A model generated the notes under the pieces. That model was not told where the DNA came from. It saw nothing but the letters and a program-made list of their open reading frames with translations, and ran no database searches. A stretch of DNA of 64,000 bases from Demequina sp. NBRC 110054 (lineage in GTDB: Bacteria > Actinomycetota > Actinomycetes > Actinomycetales > Demequinaceae): the NCBI RefSeq assembly GCF_002090115.1, contig NZ_BBRK01000004.1, positions 682,001 to 746,000 on the forward strand, written 5' to 3'. The position numbers were made by a program, and so were the translations under genes. Of this stretch, positions 46,098 to 54,519 are shown piece by piece. The first letter of the stretch is position 1, and each line of letters begins with the position of its first letter.

Positions 46098-46490
46098 ATG
46101 AAGTTCCTCCTCGAAGTCGCCATCACCGCCGTCGCCGTCTGGGTCGTCACCCTGCTCCCCCTCGACGTGACCGTGATCGGTGGTGAGGGAGACGAGTGGT
46201 GGCACCGCGCGCTGGTGTTCGCCTTCGTCGGCCTGGTGCTGACCGTGCTCAACCAGTTCGTGAAGCCGATCCTGGACGTGCTCGGCCTGCCCATCAAGAT
46301 CCTCACGCTCGGCCTGTTCGGCCTGGTGATCAGCTGGTTCATCCTGTGGCTCACCTCGTGGATCACGGAGCAGGTGTCGTTCGCGACGCTCGAGATCGGC
46401 GACTTCTGGATGAGCCTCCTGGCCGCGATCGTCATCGCGATCACGACGGCGATCCTCTCGGCCGTCGTCCCGGGGGCCGACAAGCGCTGA
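46098..46490 (+). CDS. Phage-holin family 4 superfamily membrane protein
   Basis: 130 residues with four membrane segments (VAITAVAVWVVTLLPL, ALVFAFVGLVLTVLNQFV, ILTLGLFGLVISWFILWLT, FWMSLLAAIVIAITTAILS). NQFVKPILDVLGLPIKI is the conserved loop of the family, usually annotated phage holin family 4 although members are chromosomal and not phage-linked. Function unknown. No phage genes are near. ATG 46098 fits the leaderless layout; the longer frame to 46035 is not needed. Confidence 0.85.
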   Translation: MKFLLEVAITAVAVWVVTLLPLDVTVIGGEGDEWWHRALVFAFVGLVLTVLNQFVKPILDVLGLPIKILTLGLFGLVISWFILWLTSWITEQVSFATLEIGDFWMSLLAAIVIAITTAILSAVVPGADKR

Positions 46491-46590
46491 CGCACGGGAC
46501 CAGGCACGGGACGACCCAGGGCGTCCACCCGGGTCGTGCACACTGGGACGATGCGGGGTTGACCCACAGCGTCGTCCACGCACACCGTGG

Positions 46591-46596
46591 AACAAT
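46591..46596 (+). promoter_or_regulatory. -10-like box of leaderless purB transcript
   Basis: AACAAT (5 of 6 to TACAAT), 6 nt before GTG 46603; no Shine-Dalgarno. A GGACGATGCG word lies 40 bp upstream at 46546. Confidence 0.45.
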
Positions 46597-46602
46597 GACG
46601 GC

Positions 46603-48012
46603 GTGAACGACTGGACCCGCCTCGCCGACATCACTCCCCCCATCGCCCTCGGGCCGCTCGATGGCCGCTACCGCGGCGCGGTCGCGGACCTGGTGGACCA
46701 CCTCTCGGAGCCCGCCCTCAACCGGATGCGCCTCCACGTCGAGGTCGAGTGGTTCATTCACCTGTGCGCGAAGAACGCCGTGCCGGGCGTGCGCCCCCTC
46801 ACGGACGACGAGATCGCGCTGCTTCGCTCGATCCCCGCGGACTTCGACGCGGCGGGCATCGCGGAGCACGGCGAGATCGAGCGCGTCACGATCCACGACG
46901 TCAAGGCGGTCGAGTACTACATCAAGCGCCGCATCGAGGGCACGTCGCTCGCGCCGCTGAGCGAGCTCGTCCACTTCGCGTGCACGTCGGAGGACATCAA
47001 CAACCTCTCGTACGCCCTCATGGTCAAGGGCGCGGTCGAGCAGGTGTGGCTGCCCGCGGCCACCGCGCTGGTCGGCGATGTCGCCGCGCTCGCGCGCTCC
47101 GCCAAGGGCACGCCGATGCTGTCGCGCACGCACGGCCAGACCGCGACGCCGACGACGCTCGGCAAGGAGTTCGCGGTGCTCGCCCACCGCCTGGGCCGCC
47201 AGCTCGACCGCATCGGCGGCCAGGAGTACCTGGGCAAGATCAACGGCGCGACCGGCACGTTCGGCGCCCACACGGCAGCGGTGCCTGGCACGGACTGGAT
47301 CGAGGTCTCGCGCACCTTCGTCGAGCACCTGGCACTGACCTGGAACCCGCTCACGACGCAGATCGAGAGCCACGACTGGCAGGCCGAGCTGTACGCCGAT
47401 GTCGCGCGCTTCGGGCGGATCCTGCACAACCTCGCGACCGACGTGTGGACGTACGTGTCGCTCGGCTATTTCGCGCAGGCCGCCGCCAAGGGCTCGATCG
47501 GCTCGTCGGCGATGCCGCACAAGATCAACCCGATCCGCTTCGAGAACGCCGAGGCGAACCTCGAGATCTCGGCGGCACTGCTCGACACCCTGGGCGCCAC
47601 CCTCGTCACGAGCCGCATGCAGCGCGACCTCACGGACTCGTCGTCGCAGCGCAACATCGGTCCGGCCTTCGGCCACTCGATGCTCGCGATCGACAACGTG
47701 CGCCGCGGCCTCAAGACCCTCACCGTCAACGAGGCGCAGCTGGCCGCCGACCTCGATGCCTCGTGGGAGGTGCTGGCGGAGCCGATCCAGTCGGCGATGC
47801 GCGCCGCCTCGATCGCGGGCGTGCCTGGCATGGAGAACCCGTACGAGCGCCTCAAGGAGCTGACGCGCGGTCAGCAGATCGACGCGCAGTCGATCCGCAC
47901 CTTCGTGGACGGCCTGGAGCTTCCCACGGAGACCAAGGAGCGTCTCGCGGCGCTCACCCCGGGCGGCTACGTCGGCGTGGCCGAGACGCTCGTGGATCGT
48001 TTCCTGCGCTGA
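46603..48012 (+). CDS. purB: Adenylosuccinate lyase
   Basis: 469 residues of the longer E. coli-like PurB type: PLDGRYRG at the start, HDVKAVEYYIK, FACTSEDINNLSYAL, SRTHGQTATPTTLGKE, the catalytic loop SSAMPHKINPIRFENAE (near 301) and RDLTDSSSQRNIGPAF. It cleaves SAICAR and adenylosuccinate to fumarate plus AICAR or AMP in purine synthesis. GTG start, probably leaderless. A short CGCTAC-AGCC-GTAGCG hairpin lies 33 bp after the stop (48045-48060). Confidence 0.97.
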   Translation: MNDWTRLADITPPIALGPLDGRYRGAVADLVDHLSEPALNRMRLHVEVEWFIHLCAKNAVPGVRPLTDDEIALLRSIPADFDAAGIAEHGEIERVTIHDVKAVEYYIKRRIEGTSLAPLSELVHFACTSEDINNLSYALMVKGAVEQVWLPAATALVGDVAALARSAKGTPMLSRTHGQTATPTTLGKEFAVLAHRLGRQLDRIGGQEYLGKINGATGTFGAHTAAVPGTDWIEVSRTFVEHLALTWNPLTTQIESHDWQAELYADVARFGRILHNLATDVWTYVSLGYFAQAAAKGSIGSSAMPHKINPIRFENAEANLEISAALLDTLGATLVTSRMQRDLTDSSSQRNIGPAFGHSMLAIDNVRRGLKTLTVNEAQLAADLDASWEVLAEPIQSAMRAASIAGVPGMENPYERLKELTRGQQIDAQSIRTFVDGLELPTETKERLAALTPGGYVGVAETLVDRFLR

Positions 48013-48151
48013 AGCGCTAGCTCACCGGAGCGCGACACACAGGGCGCTACAGCCGTAGCGGGCGCCGGAGTGTCCTCGCGCAGGGCGGCCTGGGGCGGAC
48101 TGGGGCGGCCGTGTGTAGAGGTAGAGACAGAGCTCTCCCAGCGACGTGGAC

Positions 48152-49690
48152 CTAGGCAGCGGCGGCTGCGTCGAGCTCCAGGGCGGCGACGCCGCCGAGC
48201 ACGGGAGTCCGGATGGGGTCCTGCGACGCAGGCGGGACGAAGTACACCCGCGAGCCACGGACCTCGATGCCCCATCCCTGCGTGTGGGTGTCGTGATGGC
48301 ATCTCGTGCAGAGCATGACGCCGTTCGACAGGTCGGTGCGGCCGCCGTGCTCCCACCAATCGATGTGGTGCGCCTCGCAGTGCTCGATCGGGGCATGGCA
48401 TCTGGCGCACCCGCCGTCGCGTTCGGCCAGTGCGACGCGTTGGCTGCGTGAGAACAGGCGCTGCTGACGTCCGAGGTTCAGCACGGCACCGTCGCGGCCG
48501 AGGACCTCGGGGATGACGCCGGCATCGCCCGCGAGGCGCCGCAGCTGAGTGATCGAGACCGGCTGATCGACGCCGTCGATGCTCCCCAGCCCCACCCCGG
48601 ACCGCAGGTCCTCGAGGTTCATGCGGATCACCATCGTGGTCCGCACGCCAGAGGTCGCAGTGTGGGCGCAGCCCAAGGCGTGACGCGCGAGCGCGAACAG
48701 AGCGTCGGCGCGCATCTGGCCCTTGCTGCGGGGGTCGACCTGCGCCGACGCAGCGCGCGCTCCGGCACTGCCCGCACTGGCGCTCCCGGCACCCTCGCCC
48801 GTCGCACCACTCGCGCCCTCCACGCCACCGACCGCTGCCTCACCGGGCCGGGCCTGATTGCGGACGTCACGGGTGGTCATCTGCTCGAGCACCGCGATGA
48901 TCGGTGCGGCGGTGGCCGCGTCCAGCCTGCCGTGGATCACGGTCATGCCGTCGCTCTCCTGCTTCCACCACAGGTAGCGCTCGCCATGGTTCTTCTTCTC
49001 GCGCTCCTCGTGCGCGGCCTGATCGGCGCGGGCCACGGCGCGAGAGACCATCTTCGCCACCTCATGAGAGCTCTTGCCCGCCGCACGAGCCACCAGGCGC
49101 TCCTCGAGTCGCCGCAACGCGACACCATCGACCTTGCCGGTCAGCGAGTTCAGGCCCCGCACGATGATTCCCGCCGCATCCGTCGACAGGCTCCCGTCGA
49201 GCTGAGCGGCAGCAACGTACGGGTACTTGTGCCGCTTCGGCTTGGGCTTGGGTTCCGGCTCGGGCTCCGGGTCGGGAGCACCGTCGGGCTCGGGCGAACC
49301 CGAGCCGCCCGTGGGGCCGGAATCTCCTGGTGTCACGCCAGCACCCTCATCCTCGGGCTCGCCGTCCTCCTCAGACTCAGCGAACGCCTCCCCTGCGGCC
49401 ATCGAGTTCTGCGCGCTCCTGAACGAGCCCCCGCGCACCTTGGACAGCAGGCCCCCCGCATTGCCGAACCCCTGCTCGCGCGCGAACCCACCACCGGGCT
49501 GATCCGGGTCCGACAACCGCATGATCTCGCCCGCCACACGCGAGCCCAGAGCACCGACAAGCCGCTCCAGGCGGGCGATCGCCACCGTCAGATCCAGCAG
49601 CTCATTCTCGGGCAATCCGACGCAGTCATGCTGGGCGAGTGCATGCACCTGCGCACTCACCCGCTCGACCTCTGCCGTTCCGATTGCCAT
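48152..49690 (-). CDS. DUF222/13E12-type HNH endonuclease-like protein
   Basis: 512 residues. DUF222 region at the N-terminus (LPENELLDLTVAIARLERL, SRVAGEIMRLSDP, FAREQGFGNAGGLLSK), an acidic Gly/Pro/Glu-rich insert (about 105-150), then NSLTGKVDGVALRRLE, HGRLDAATAAPII and a long Ala/Gly linker. The C-terminal HNH motif is CARCHAPIEHCEAHHIDWW with SNGVMLCTRCHHDTH, four Cys for zinc and the catalytic His. This is the actinobacterial 13E12 repeat family, often in many copies per genome and suspected to move, although no transposition enzyme is known for it. An MFS gene remnant lies 114 bp upstream of its start. Confidence 0.93.
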   Translation of the reverse strand: MAIGTAEVERVSAQVHALAQHDCVGLPENELLDLTVAIARLERLVGALGSRVAGEIMRLSDPDQPGGGFAREQGFGNAGGLLSKVRGGSFRSAQNSMAAGEAFAESEEDGEPEDEGAGVTPGDSGPTGGSGSPEPDGAPDPEPEPEPKPKPKRHKYPYVAAAQLDGSLSTDAAGIIVRGLNSLTGKVDGVALRRLEERLVARAAGKSSHEVAKMVSRAVARADQAAHEEREKKNHGERYLWWKQESDGMTVIHGRLDAATAAPIIAVLEQMTTRDVRNQARPGEAAVGGVEGASGATGEGAGSASAGSAGARAASAQVDPRSKGQMRADALFALARHALGCAHTATSGVRTTMVIRMNLEDLRSGVGLGSIDGVDQPVSITQLRRLAGDAGVIPEVLGRDGAVLNLGRQQRLFSRSQRVALAERDGGCARCHAPIEHCEAHHIDWWEHGGRTDLSNGVMLCTRCHHDTHTQGWGIEVRGSRVYFVPPASQDPIRTPVLGGVAALELDAAAAA

Positions 49691-49818
49691 GGGTACAGTC
49701 CATCACTGGGGTCTGACATTCGGGACAATTCAGACTCCCTGGGGGACGAGCGGCACGACCCCAAGACCGGCGGACGACGCGTCGTCCCCTCCCCTGCGCG
49801 GCCGAAGGCCCGCTCGAG

Positions 49819-50016
49819 GCGCCGCCCGACCAGCGGGGCCGCGCCGTGGGGCTGTTCGGCATGGCGGGCCAGGGCTCGCGCACCTTCGGCGGCATCACGT
49901 TCGGCGCGCTCGGCACCGCGCTCGGCGTCCACGCGGCCGTCACGCTCAACGCCGCGGCCCTCGCGGTGAGCTGCCTCGTCATGCTCGGCTTCGCGGCGCG
50001 TCAGCGACGTCGGTAG
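49819..50016 (+). pseudogene. 3' remnant of an MFS transporter gene
   Basis: In one plus-strand frame 49819-50016 reads APPDQRGRAVGLFGMAG, GSRTFGGITFGALGTALG and AAVTLNAAALAVSCLVML, ending RQRRR and TAG. This is the last cytoplasmic loop and two C-terminal membrane helices of a major-facilitator transporter (GLFGMAGQGSRTFGG loop). No start codon or upstream MFS sequence precedes it: the frame degenerates into unrelated sequence at about 49800. The adjacent DUF222/HNH gene lies on the other strand. The rest of the transporter was probably lost in the event that brought in, or rearranged, the HNH gene. Confidence 0.75.
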
Positions 50017-50147
50017 AGCCTTCTGACGAGCGCGAGCGATGCGACCCCACCCACGACACGTCCCTCGACTCGCGACCGACATCAGCGGCTCGCGACGAAG
50101 CCTCAGCCGCTCCGGGGCCATGTCCTCGACGATGGGGAATATTCCTC

Positions 50148-50176
50148 TTGTGACGGAAAATCCGAATTGCTAGTTT
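50148..50176 (+). promoter_or_regulatory. Sigma70-type promoter of secreted protein gene
   Basis: TTGTGA (50148-50153) and TAGTTT (50171-50176) separated by exactly 17 bp, in an A/T-rich patch unusual for the window. A transcript would begin near 50183 and carry a leader of about 100 nt before ATG 50284. Confidence 0.65.
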
Positions 50177-50283
50177 CCGATTGAGCGCGCTGGCAGCACG
50201 GTTGGGACGTGACGCGGCCGAGGCGAAGCCATGAGGGTGCAGTCTTCCCGTCCGCGGGGCTCTAAACCGAGTCAGGGGGACTC

Positions 50284-51114
50284 ATGTTCACATCGCGTCC
50301 AATCGAACCTGCCTTCAGGGCGGTCGTTGCAGCGGCACTGGCCATTGCACTCGCGGTCGGCACCTTGATCGCCACCTCCGGCGACGCCTCGGCGTCGACG
50401 AAGGCCACGACCAGTGTCACCATCAGCAGTTTCAAGCACCCCGATTCGAGCCGATTCGTCAGCGGCACGAGCGCGGTGATCAAGGGCACCACCTCCGCGA
50501 ACCTCAAGGGCAAGCGCGTCGTGCTCCAGCTCAAGAAGGGCAAGAAGTGGGTCTCGACCGGCTACAGCGCCAAGGTGACGTCGACGAAGACGTACACCTT
50601 GAAGTTCAAGCCTCGAGGCATCGGAAGCCAGACCTATCGCGTCAAGTACCTGGGCAACGCGAACCTCAAGCCTTCGCTCGCCAAGAAGAGCATCACGCTC
50701 TGGAAGTGGATCGGCCTCGCACCACGTGAGGTCAGCGGCGATCTGTACAAGGACGACGTGAACATGGCCGGCCGCTACTTCTCCAACGCCATCGTCGACT
50801 ACATGAGCTACTACAGCGACAACGGCTCGTACTCCGACTACAACCTCTCCTACAAGTGCGTGAAGATCAAGGCTCGGGTCGGGCTCGACGACGGGTCGGA
50901 CTCTGGGCTGAAGGTGAGGTTCAAGGTCGCTCTCGACGGCAACACCGTCTACACGTCCAACTCGATCGGCGTCGGGTCGAGCGCATCGTTCACCAAGAAC
51001 ACCACGGGCGTCTTCCGGGTGCGCCTCACGATGACCTCGATGGACGACTCCTACAGAGGCTACGCGGCCTTCGCGGCGCCACAGATCCTCTGCAAGGGAT
51101 ACCCGGCGACCTGA
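50284..51114 (+). CDS. Secreted protein with Ig-like repeat and C-terminal beta domain
   Basis: 276 residues. Signal peptide at 11-38 (AFRAVVAAALAIALAVGTL, cleavage near ASA). Residues ~45-135 are an Ig-like bacterial surface domain (SAVIKGTTSANLKGKRVVLQ, KFKPRGIGSQTYRVKYLG). Residues ~145-276 look like an NPCBM-type carbohydrate-binding beta-sandwich (AGRYFSNAIVDYMSYYS, LKVRFKVALDGNTVY, TGVFRVRLTM). Two cysteines (YKCVKI and ILCKGY) may pair. AGGGGG 4 nt before ATG. It has its own promoter and a strong terminator. Likely binds cell-surface glycan; the target is unknown. Lys-rich for this genome. Confidence 0.8.
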   Translation: MFTSRPIEPAFRAVVAAALAIALAVGTLIATSGDASASTKATTSVTISSFKHPDSSRFVSGTSAVIKGTTSANLKGKRVVLQLKKGKKWVSTGYSAKVTSTKTYTLKFKPRGIGSQTYRVKYLGNANLKPSLAKKSITLWKWIGLAPREVSGDLYKDDVNMAGRYFSNAIVDYMSYYSDNGSYSDYNLSYKCVKIKARVGLDDGSDSGLKVRFKVALDGNTVYTSNSIGVGSSASFTKNTTGVFRVRLTMTSMDDSYRGYAAFAAPQILCKGYPAT

Positions 51115-51127
51115 CGGTAGACGCCAC

Positions 51128-51172
51128 GGCATGAAGGGCCGCTCACCGCTCCGGTGGGCGGCCCTTCATGCC
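51128..51172. terminator. Bidirectional terminator between convergent genes
   Basis: GGCATGAAGGGCCGC (51128-51142) pairs with GCGGCCCTTCATGCC (reading to 51172) around an inner CACCG/CGGTG stem. It serves both the secreted protein gene and the sigma-partner gene. Confidence 0.75.
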
Positions 51173-51208
51173 GCCACGAGCGTCCAGTGAGCCGGCGGGC
51201 CTGCCTCC

Positions 51209-52168
51209 TCAGTCCATGGACGATGCGGCAGTCGCCGACGGCGACGGCGTCGCCCACGCGGGCAGGCAGTACTCAGGCCCGGCCAGCTCGGCATCGACGT
51301 CGGCCCAGACCTCCTCGCCCATGTGCACGGTCGGCGTCGAGGACTCGTAGAGCACCTGCACGGTCGTCACGCCGACCCACTCGAAGGTCGCGAAGCCGTC
51401 GTCGCCTGCGTCGAACTCCTCCACAGCGCCGTCGACGAAGGTCACCGTCACCGAGTCGTCCGCGTCGACTCTCAGGGTCAGCGCCTCGGCACTCGCCGCT
51501 TGGTCCCACCAGATCCACGTGCGGCTGCCGTCGTCCTGCTCTCGCCCCGCGTAGGAGACGTAGCGCCGCAGCGGATCGGTCAGGTCGAACTGCGTGAACT
51601 CGTCCAGATTCGCGGGACCGGTCCCGAAGGTCGCCTCCTCGTCCGATCCGTCGAGGGCGTACGTCATCTCGATGAGATCGTCGGTCCAGGTGAGCGAGAC
51701 GTCGATCGTGGTGCCCGAGTCGAACTCGAGGTGCAGCGTCTCGCCGCTCTCCGTCGTCCCCTCGAGCAGGTGATCGTGGAGCGGCACGATGAGCGGCTCG
51801 GAACCGGTTCCGTTCTCCGCCACTCTGAGGCGCTCCTCGCTGAGCCGCAGCGTGACGCGCTGGCCCGCACCCGTCAGGAAGTCGCCGTCCGCGGTGCCGT
51901 TGGTCCACCACTCGGGGTCCTCGTCGGGGGCCGGCACGCATGCCGGCGCCACGGCTGGATGGAGAGCAGAATCCACCGACGGATAGGCCACCGCCCCGAC
52001 CCCGAGCACCACCGCGAGCCCGAGACCGACCGACCCCGCGGCCCGCACCCGCCGACGCCGCCGCACGCGCCCTGCCACGGCCCCACCCCGCACCGAGGCG
52101 AACTCGGACGACGAGAACCGCGACGCATCGTCCTCGAACTCGTCGTGCAGCATCGTCCGGATGTCCAT
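51209..52168 (-). CDS. Membrane-anchored partner (possible anti-sigma factor) of the ECF sigma gene
   Basis: 319 residues from ATG 52168, which shares its A with the sigma-factor stop (TGATG). A short cytoplasmic part (MDIRTMLHDEFEDDASRF) with a run of arginines precedes a single membrane span (AGSVGLGLAVVLGVGAVA). The ~250-residue acidic outer part has two cysteines (PACVPAP and EYCLPAW). It lacks the HxxxCxxC zinc motif of ZAS-type anti-sigma factors. Translational coupling to the sigma gene and topology suggest that it controls it, but binding is not shown. Ends in a Pro/Ser/Ala stretch. Three GGACGATGC words lie within it (51218, 52125, 52150). Confidence 0.75.
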   Translation of the reverse strand: MDIRTMLHDEFEDDASRFSSSEFASVRGGAVAGRVRRRRRVRAAGSVGLGLAVVLGVGAVAYPSVDSALHPAVAPACVPAPDEDPEWWTNGTADGDFLTGAGQRVTLRLSEERLRVAENGTGSEPLIVPLHDHLLEGTTESGETLHLEFDSGTTIDVSLTWTDDLIEMTYALDGSDEEATFGTGPANLDEFTQFDLTDPLRRYVSYAGREQDDGSRTWIWWDQAASAEALTLRVDADDSVTVTFVDGAVEEFDAGDDGFATFEWVGVTTVQVLYESSTPTVHMGEEVWADVDAELAGPEYCLPAWATPSPSATAASSMD

Positions 52169-52636
52169 CACCGACCTCCCTTCCTGGCCCGCGCCACGAC
52201 GGCCACGGTGGAGGACTCGCCCTTCCACTCGACCTCCTCGCCGAGCAGCCCCGCGAGCCGGGACGATGCATCGGACAGGTAGCGCTTGACGCTCCCCTCG
52301 GCGAGGTGGAGACGATGCGCGATCTGCGGGACGGTGAGGTCGTCGTAGAACCTCAGCACGATGCAGGCGCGCTCGCGCGGGGGCAGCTCGGCCAGGGCGG
52401 CGCGCACGTCCAGGACGACGGCGTGGTCCCGCTCTTCACCAGAGGCAGGAGCGCGACCCGCGAGCCTTTCATATGCCGCGGCAAGAGAACGTTGGGACCG
52501 GTAGCGGTCGATGAACACGCTCGGGATGGCCTGACGGACGTAGCCCTCGGCGCGATCGACGTCCGGGAACGACCGGCCCCGCGAGAACGCCCTCACCAAG
52601 GCGTCCTGAAGGACGTCCTCGGCCTCCGCATCGTCC
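52125..52636. repeat. Cluster of GGACGATGC words over the sigma-factor gene pair
   Basis: Four exact copies (52125, 52150 and 52628 inverted, 52261 direct) and one GACGATGC variant (52311) within 512 bp, the densest cluster in the window. They read as Asp-Asp-Ala, Thr-Met or Ala-Ser-Ser depending on frame. Confidence 0.85.
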
Positions 52637-52719
52637 CTGGTGAGCAGGCGCGCGTAGGCGAGCAGGCGAGGCGCGCGCTCGCGCATCACCTCGTCGAGCA
52701 TCGGCTCCCAGCGCGCCAT
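52168..52719 (-). CDS. ECF-type RNA polymerase sigma factor (SigE family)
   Basis: 183 residues. Region 2 at about 14-85 (AYARLLTRDDAEAEDVLQ, FSRGRSFPDVDRAEGYV, FIDRYRSQRS) recognises the -10, and region 4 at about 110-165 (LAELPPRERACIVLRFYD, LTVPQIAHRLHLAEGSVKRYL) the -35. ATG 52719 has GGGGAGGG 6 nt upstream. Coupled to the membrane protein downstream. Its regulon and signal are unknown. Confidence 0.92.
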   Translation of the reverse strand: MARWEPMLDEVMRERAPRLLAYARLLTRDDAEAEDVLQDALVRAFSRGRSFPDVDRAEGYVRQAIPSVFIDRYRSQRSLAAAYERLAGRAPASGEERDHAVVLDVRAALAELPPRERACIVLRFYDDLTVPQIAHRLHLAEGSVKRYLSDASSRLAGLLGEEVEWKGESSTVAVVARARKGGR

Positions 52720-52829
52720 CGATGTCCCTCCCCACGGGCCGGGCCGTCACACCCCGCCTGATCCCAGCATCCTCACCCCGTCAACGGAGCGACATACGCG
52801 AAACGTTGGGTCGGCAGGGCGAGCGGGCG

Positions 52830-53510
52830 TCAGCCGACCGAGACCGCGTCCCCCACGGTGAGCGTCCCGGGCGTCGCCACGTCGCAGTACACGGCGGCCC
52901 TGAGGTCGCGCTCGGCGCCGAGGCCCTTGAGCCATCGCGTCCGCTCGAGCACGCCGTCCTGGGCGAGGTCGATCGTCCGGCACCGCTCGATCCGCTCGAC
53001 CGGCGCGAGCACGGCGGAGCCGACCACGATGCGCTGCCCGAACCAGGTCTCCTCGACGAACGGCTCGTCCGTCTCGACCACGAGGTTCACGCGCAGCCGA
53101 CGAGGGTCCGCGTCGACGTCGAGCTCGCGCGCACACCAGTCGAGGGTCGCGGTGCCGATGAGCGACACCGCACCGTCGTCGAAGTGGGGCACGTCGGTCT
53201 CGGGCGCCATCGCGACGTCGTCGTCCATCGCGTCGCAGAGCGCGGCGTCGAGGTCGAGCGCACCGGCGGTCCACTCCGAGGTCCCGTCGCTCACGAGCAC
53301 CGCGCCCTCCCAGGTGCGGGCAGCGAAGCTGAAGACCGCGTCGCGACGCACCATCCGCTTGGTGTTCTTGCCCGAGGCGAGGCGCGAGTCCGCGTCGCGC
53401 ACGGCCCACGCGCGGTCCCCGACGAGCCCGCGCGCGTCCAGCGGCACGGAGTGGAGGTCCTCCCCGGCCATCGACTTCACGGGGTACCGGCGGATCGACA
53501 CGACTCGCAT
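52830..53510 (-). CDS. MOSC-domain protein (MOCOS/YcbX type)
   Basis: 226 residues. N-terminal beta-barrel MRVVSIRRYPVKSMAGEDL, then GLVGDRAWAVRDADSR, FEDGAVSLIG-like FDDGAVSLIGTATLDWCA and the MOSC core LRVNLVVETDEPFVEETW with ERIERCRTIDL, where the Cys is the conserved sulfur or molybdenum-cofactor ligand. Family members handle sulfur or N-hydroxylated substrates with molybdenum cofactor; the substrate here is unknown. ATG 53510 is 6 nt after a TACAGT -10 box on the minus strand, so leaderless; this also excludes the longer frame to 53747. Confidence 0.9.
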   Translation of the reverse strand: MRVVSIRRYPVKSMAGEDLHSVPLDARGLVGDRAWAVRDADSRLASGKNTKRMVRRDAVFSFAARTWEGAVLVSDGTSEWTAGALDLDAALCDAMDDDVAMAPETDVPHFDDGAVSLIGTATLDWCARELDVDADPRRLRVNLVVETDEPFVEETWFGQRIVVGSAVLAPVERIERCRTIDLAQDGVLERTRWLKGLGAERDLRAAVYCDVATPGTLTVGDAVSVG

Positions 53511-53516
53511 GCGGCC

Positions 53517-53522
53517 ACTGTA
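53517..53522 (-). promoter_or_regulatory. -10 box of leaderless MOSC gene
   Basis: TACAGT on the minus strand, 6 nt before ATG 53510. The divergent gene uses the identical hexamer at 53601-53606. Confidence 0.55.
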
Positions 53523-53600
53523 TGCGGCGAGTCGTCGTCCTCTCGTCGCGACGTGACGGAGACGGCACAGGATTCCCGGCAACCTCCCAGCAACCGTCAC

Positions 53601-53606
53601 TACAGT
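53601..53606 (+). promoter_or_regulatory. -10 box of leaderless CPBP protease gene
   Basis: TACAGT, 7 nt before ATG 53614. GTG codons at 53605 and 53611 would lie inside or too near the box, which favours ATG 53614. Confidence 0.55.
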
Positions 53607-53613
53607 GAGCGTG

Positions 53614-54420
53614 ATGACCGACAGCCCGGCAGCCGCCGTCGCCCCCACCGACGCAGGCCCGTCCCCCCGCCGCCTCAAGTGGGAGATCGCGATCGTGCTC
53701 GGCCTGTCGCTGGGCCAGTCCGCGGCGTACGCGATCACGCAGTTCATCGAGTACTACGTCAAGGAGGTCGACCTCTCCACGACCTCCTCGACGCTCAACA
53801 CCTCGACGTCCTCGGTCGCCTGGATCGACCTCGTCCAGCAGCTCATGGTGATCGGCTTCCGCCTGATGCCCGTGCTGCTGGTCTTCTACCTCTTCTCGGA
53901 TCGCGGCCGGTCCGCGTGGCGCACCCTCGGCCTGACCGGCCCGTGGTCGGCGGTCCGCGGGGACGTGGGCTGGACGTTCGGCATCGCGGCGATCATCGGC
54001 CTCCCCGGCATCGCGCTCTACACCGTGAGCCGCGCGCTCGGCGAGACGATCACCATCAACACCTCTGGCCTCCCGGACGAGTGGTGGTCGGCCACGATCC
54101 TGCTGCTGTCGGCCGCGAGCGTCGGGATCCTCGAGGAGGTCGTCGCCGTCGGCTACCTCGTCACCCGGCTGCGCGACCTCCGATGGGGCATCCCGGCCGC
54201 GATCCTCGCCTCGGCCCTGCTGCGCGGCGCGTACCACCTCTATCAGGGCTGGCCCATGGCGCTCGGAAACGTCGTCATGGGCGTCGTCTTCGCCTACGTC
54301 TACGTCCGTCGCGGCCGCCTCGGCCCGCTCATCGCGGCGCATCTGCTCATGGACGCGGTCGCGTTCATCGGCCCCGAGGTCGCGCCCGAGTCGTGGCTCG
54401 TGTGGCTCGGTCTCCAGTAG
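53614..54420 (+). CDS. CPBP-family intramembrane metalloprotease
   Basis: 268 residues with about eight membrane segments. The three CPBP motifs are present: GILEEVVAVGYL (EE, near 174), RGAYHLYQGWP (His) and AAHLLMDAVAF (His-x-x-x-Asp). These residues are thought to bind zinc for intramembrane proteolysis, as in type II CAAX proteases. The substrate is unknown. A Ser/Thr-rich extracytoplasmic loop (STTSSTLNTSTSSV) is a small oddity. Leaderless start. Confidence 0.9.
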   Translation: MTDSPAAAVAPTDAGPSPRRLKWEIAIVLGLSLGQSAAYAITQFIEYYVKEVDLSTTSSTLNTSTSSVAWIDLVQQLMVIGFRLMPVLLVFYLFSDRGRSAWRTLGLTGPWSAVRGDVGWTFGIAAIIGLPGIALYTVSRALGETITINTSGLPDEWWSATILLLSAASVGILEEVVAVGYLVTRLRDLRWGIPAAILASALLRGAYHLYQGWPMALGNVVMGVVFAYVYVRRGRLGPLIAAHLLMDAVAFIGPEVAPESWLVWLGLQ

Positions 54421-54507
54421 GCGCCGCGCCCGCCACGGGACACGGACGACGGACGACGCGCCCGCACCTTTCCTGACACCGAGGCCCCTGGTTCCGGGGC
54501 TCCCCTC

Positions 54508-54513
54508 TAGACT
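54508..54513 (+). promoter_or_regulatory. -10 box of leaderless flippase gene
   Basis: TAGACT, 6 nt before ATG 54520; no Shine-Dalgarno. Confidence 0.55.
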
Positions 54514-54519
54514 CGCTCC

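Noticed and set aside
46098..46490. Prophage remnant because of the holin-family hit
   Set aside because: This family is widespread on chromosomes and no other phage gene is near.
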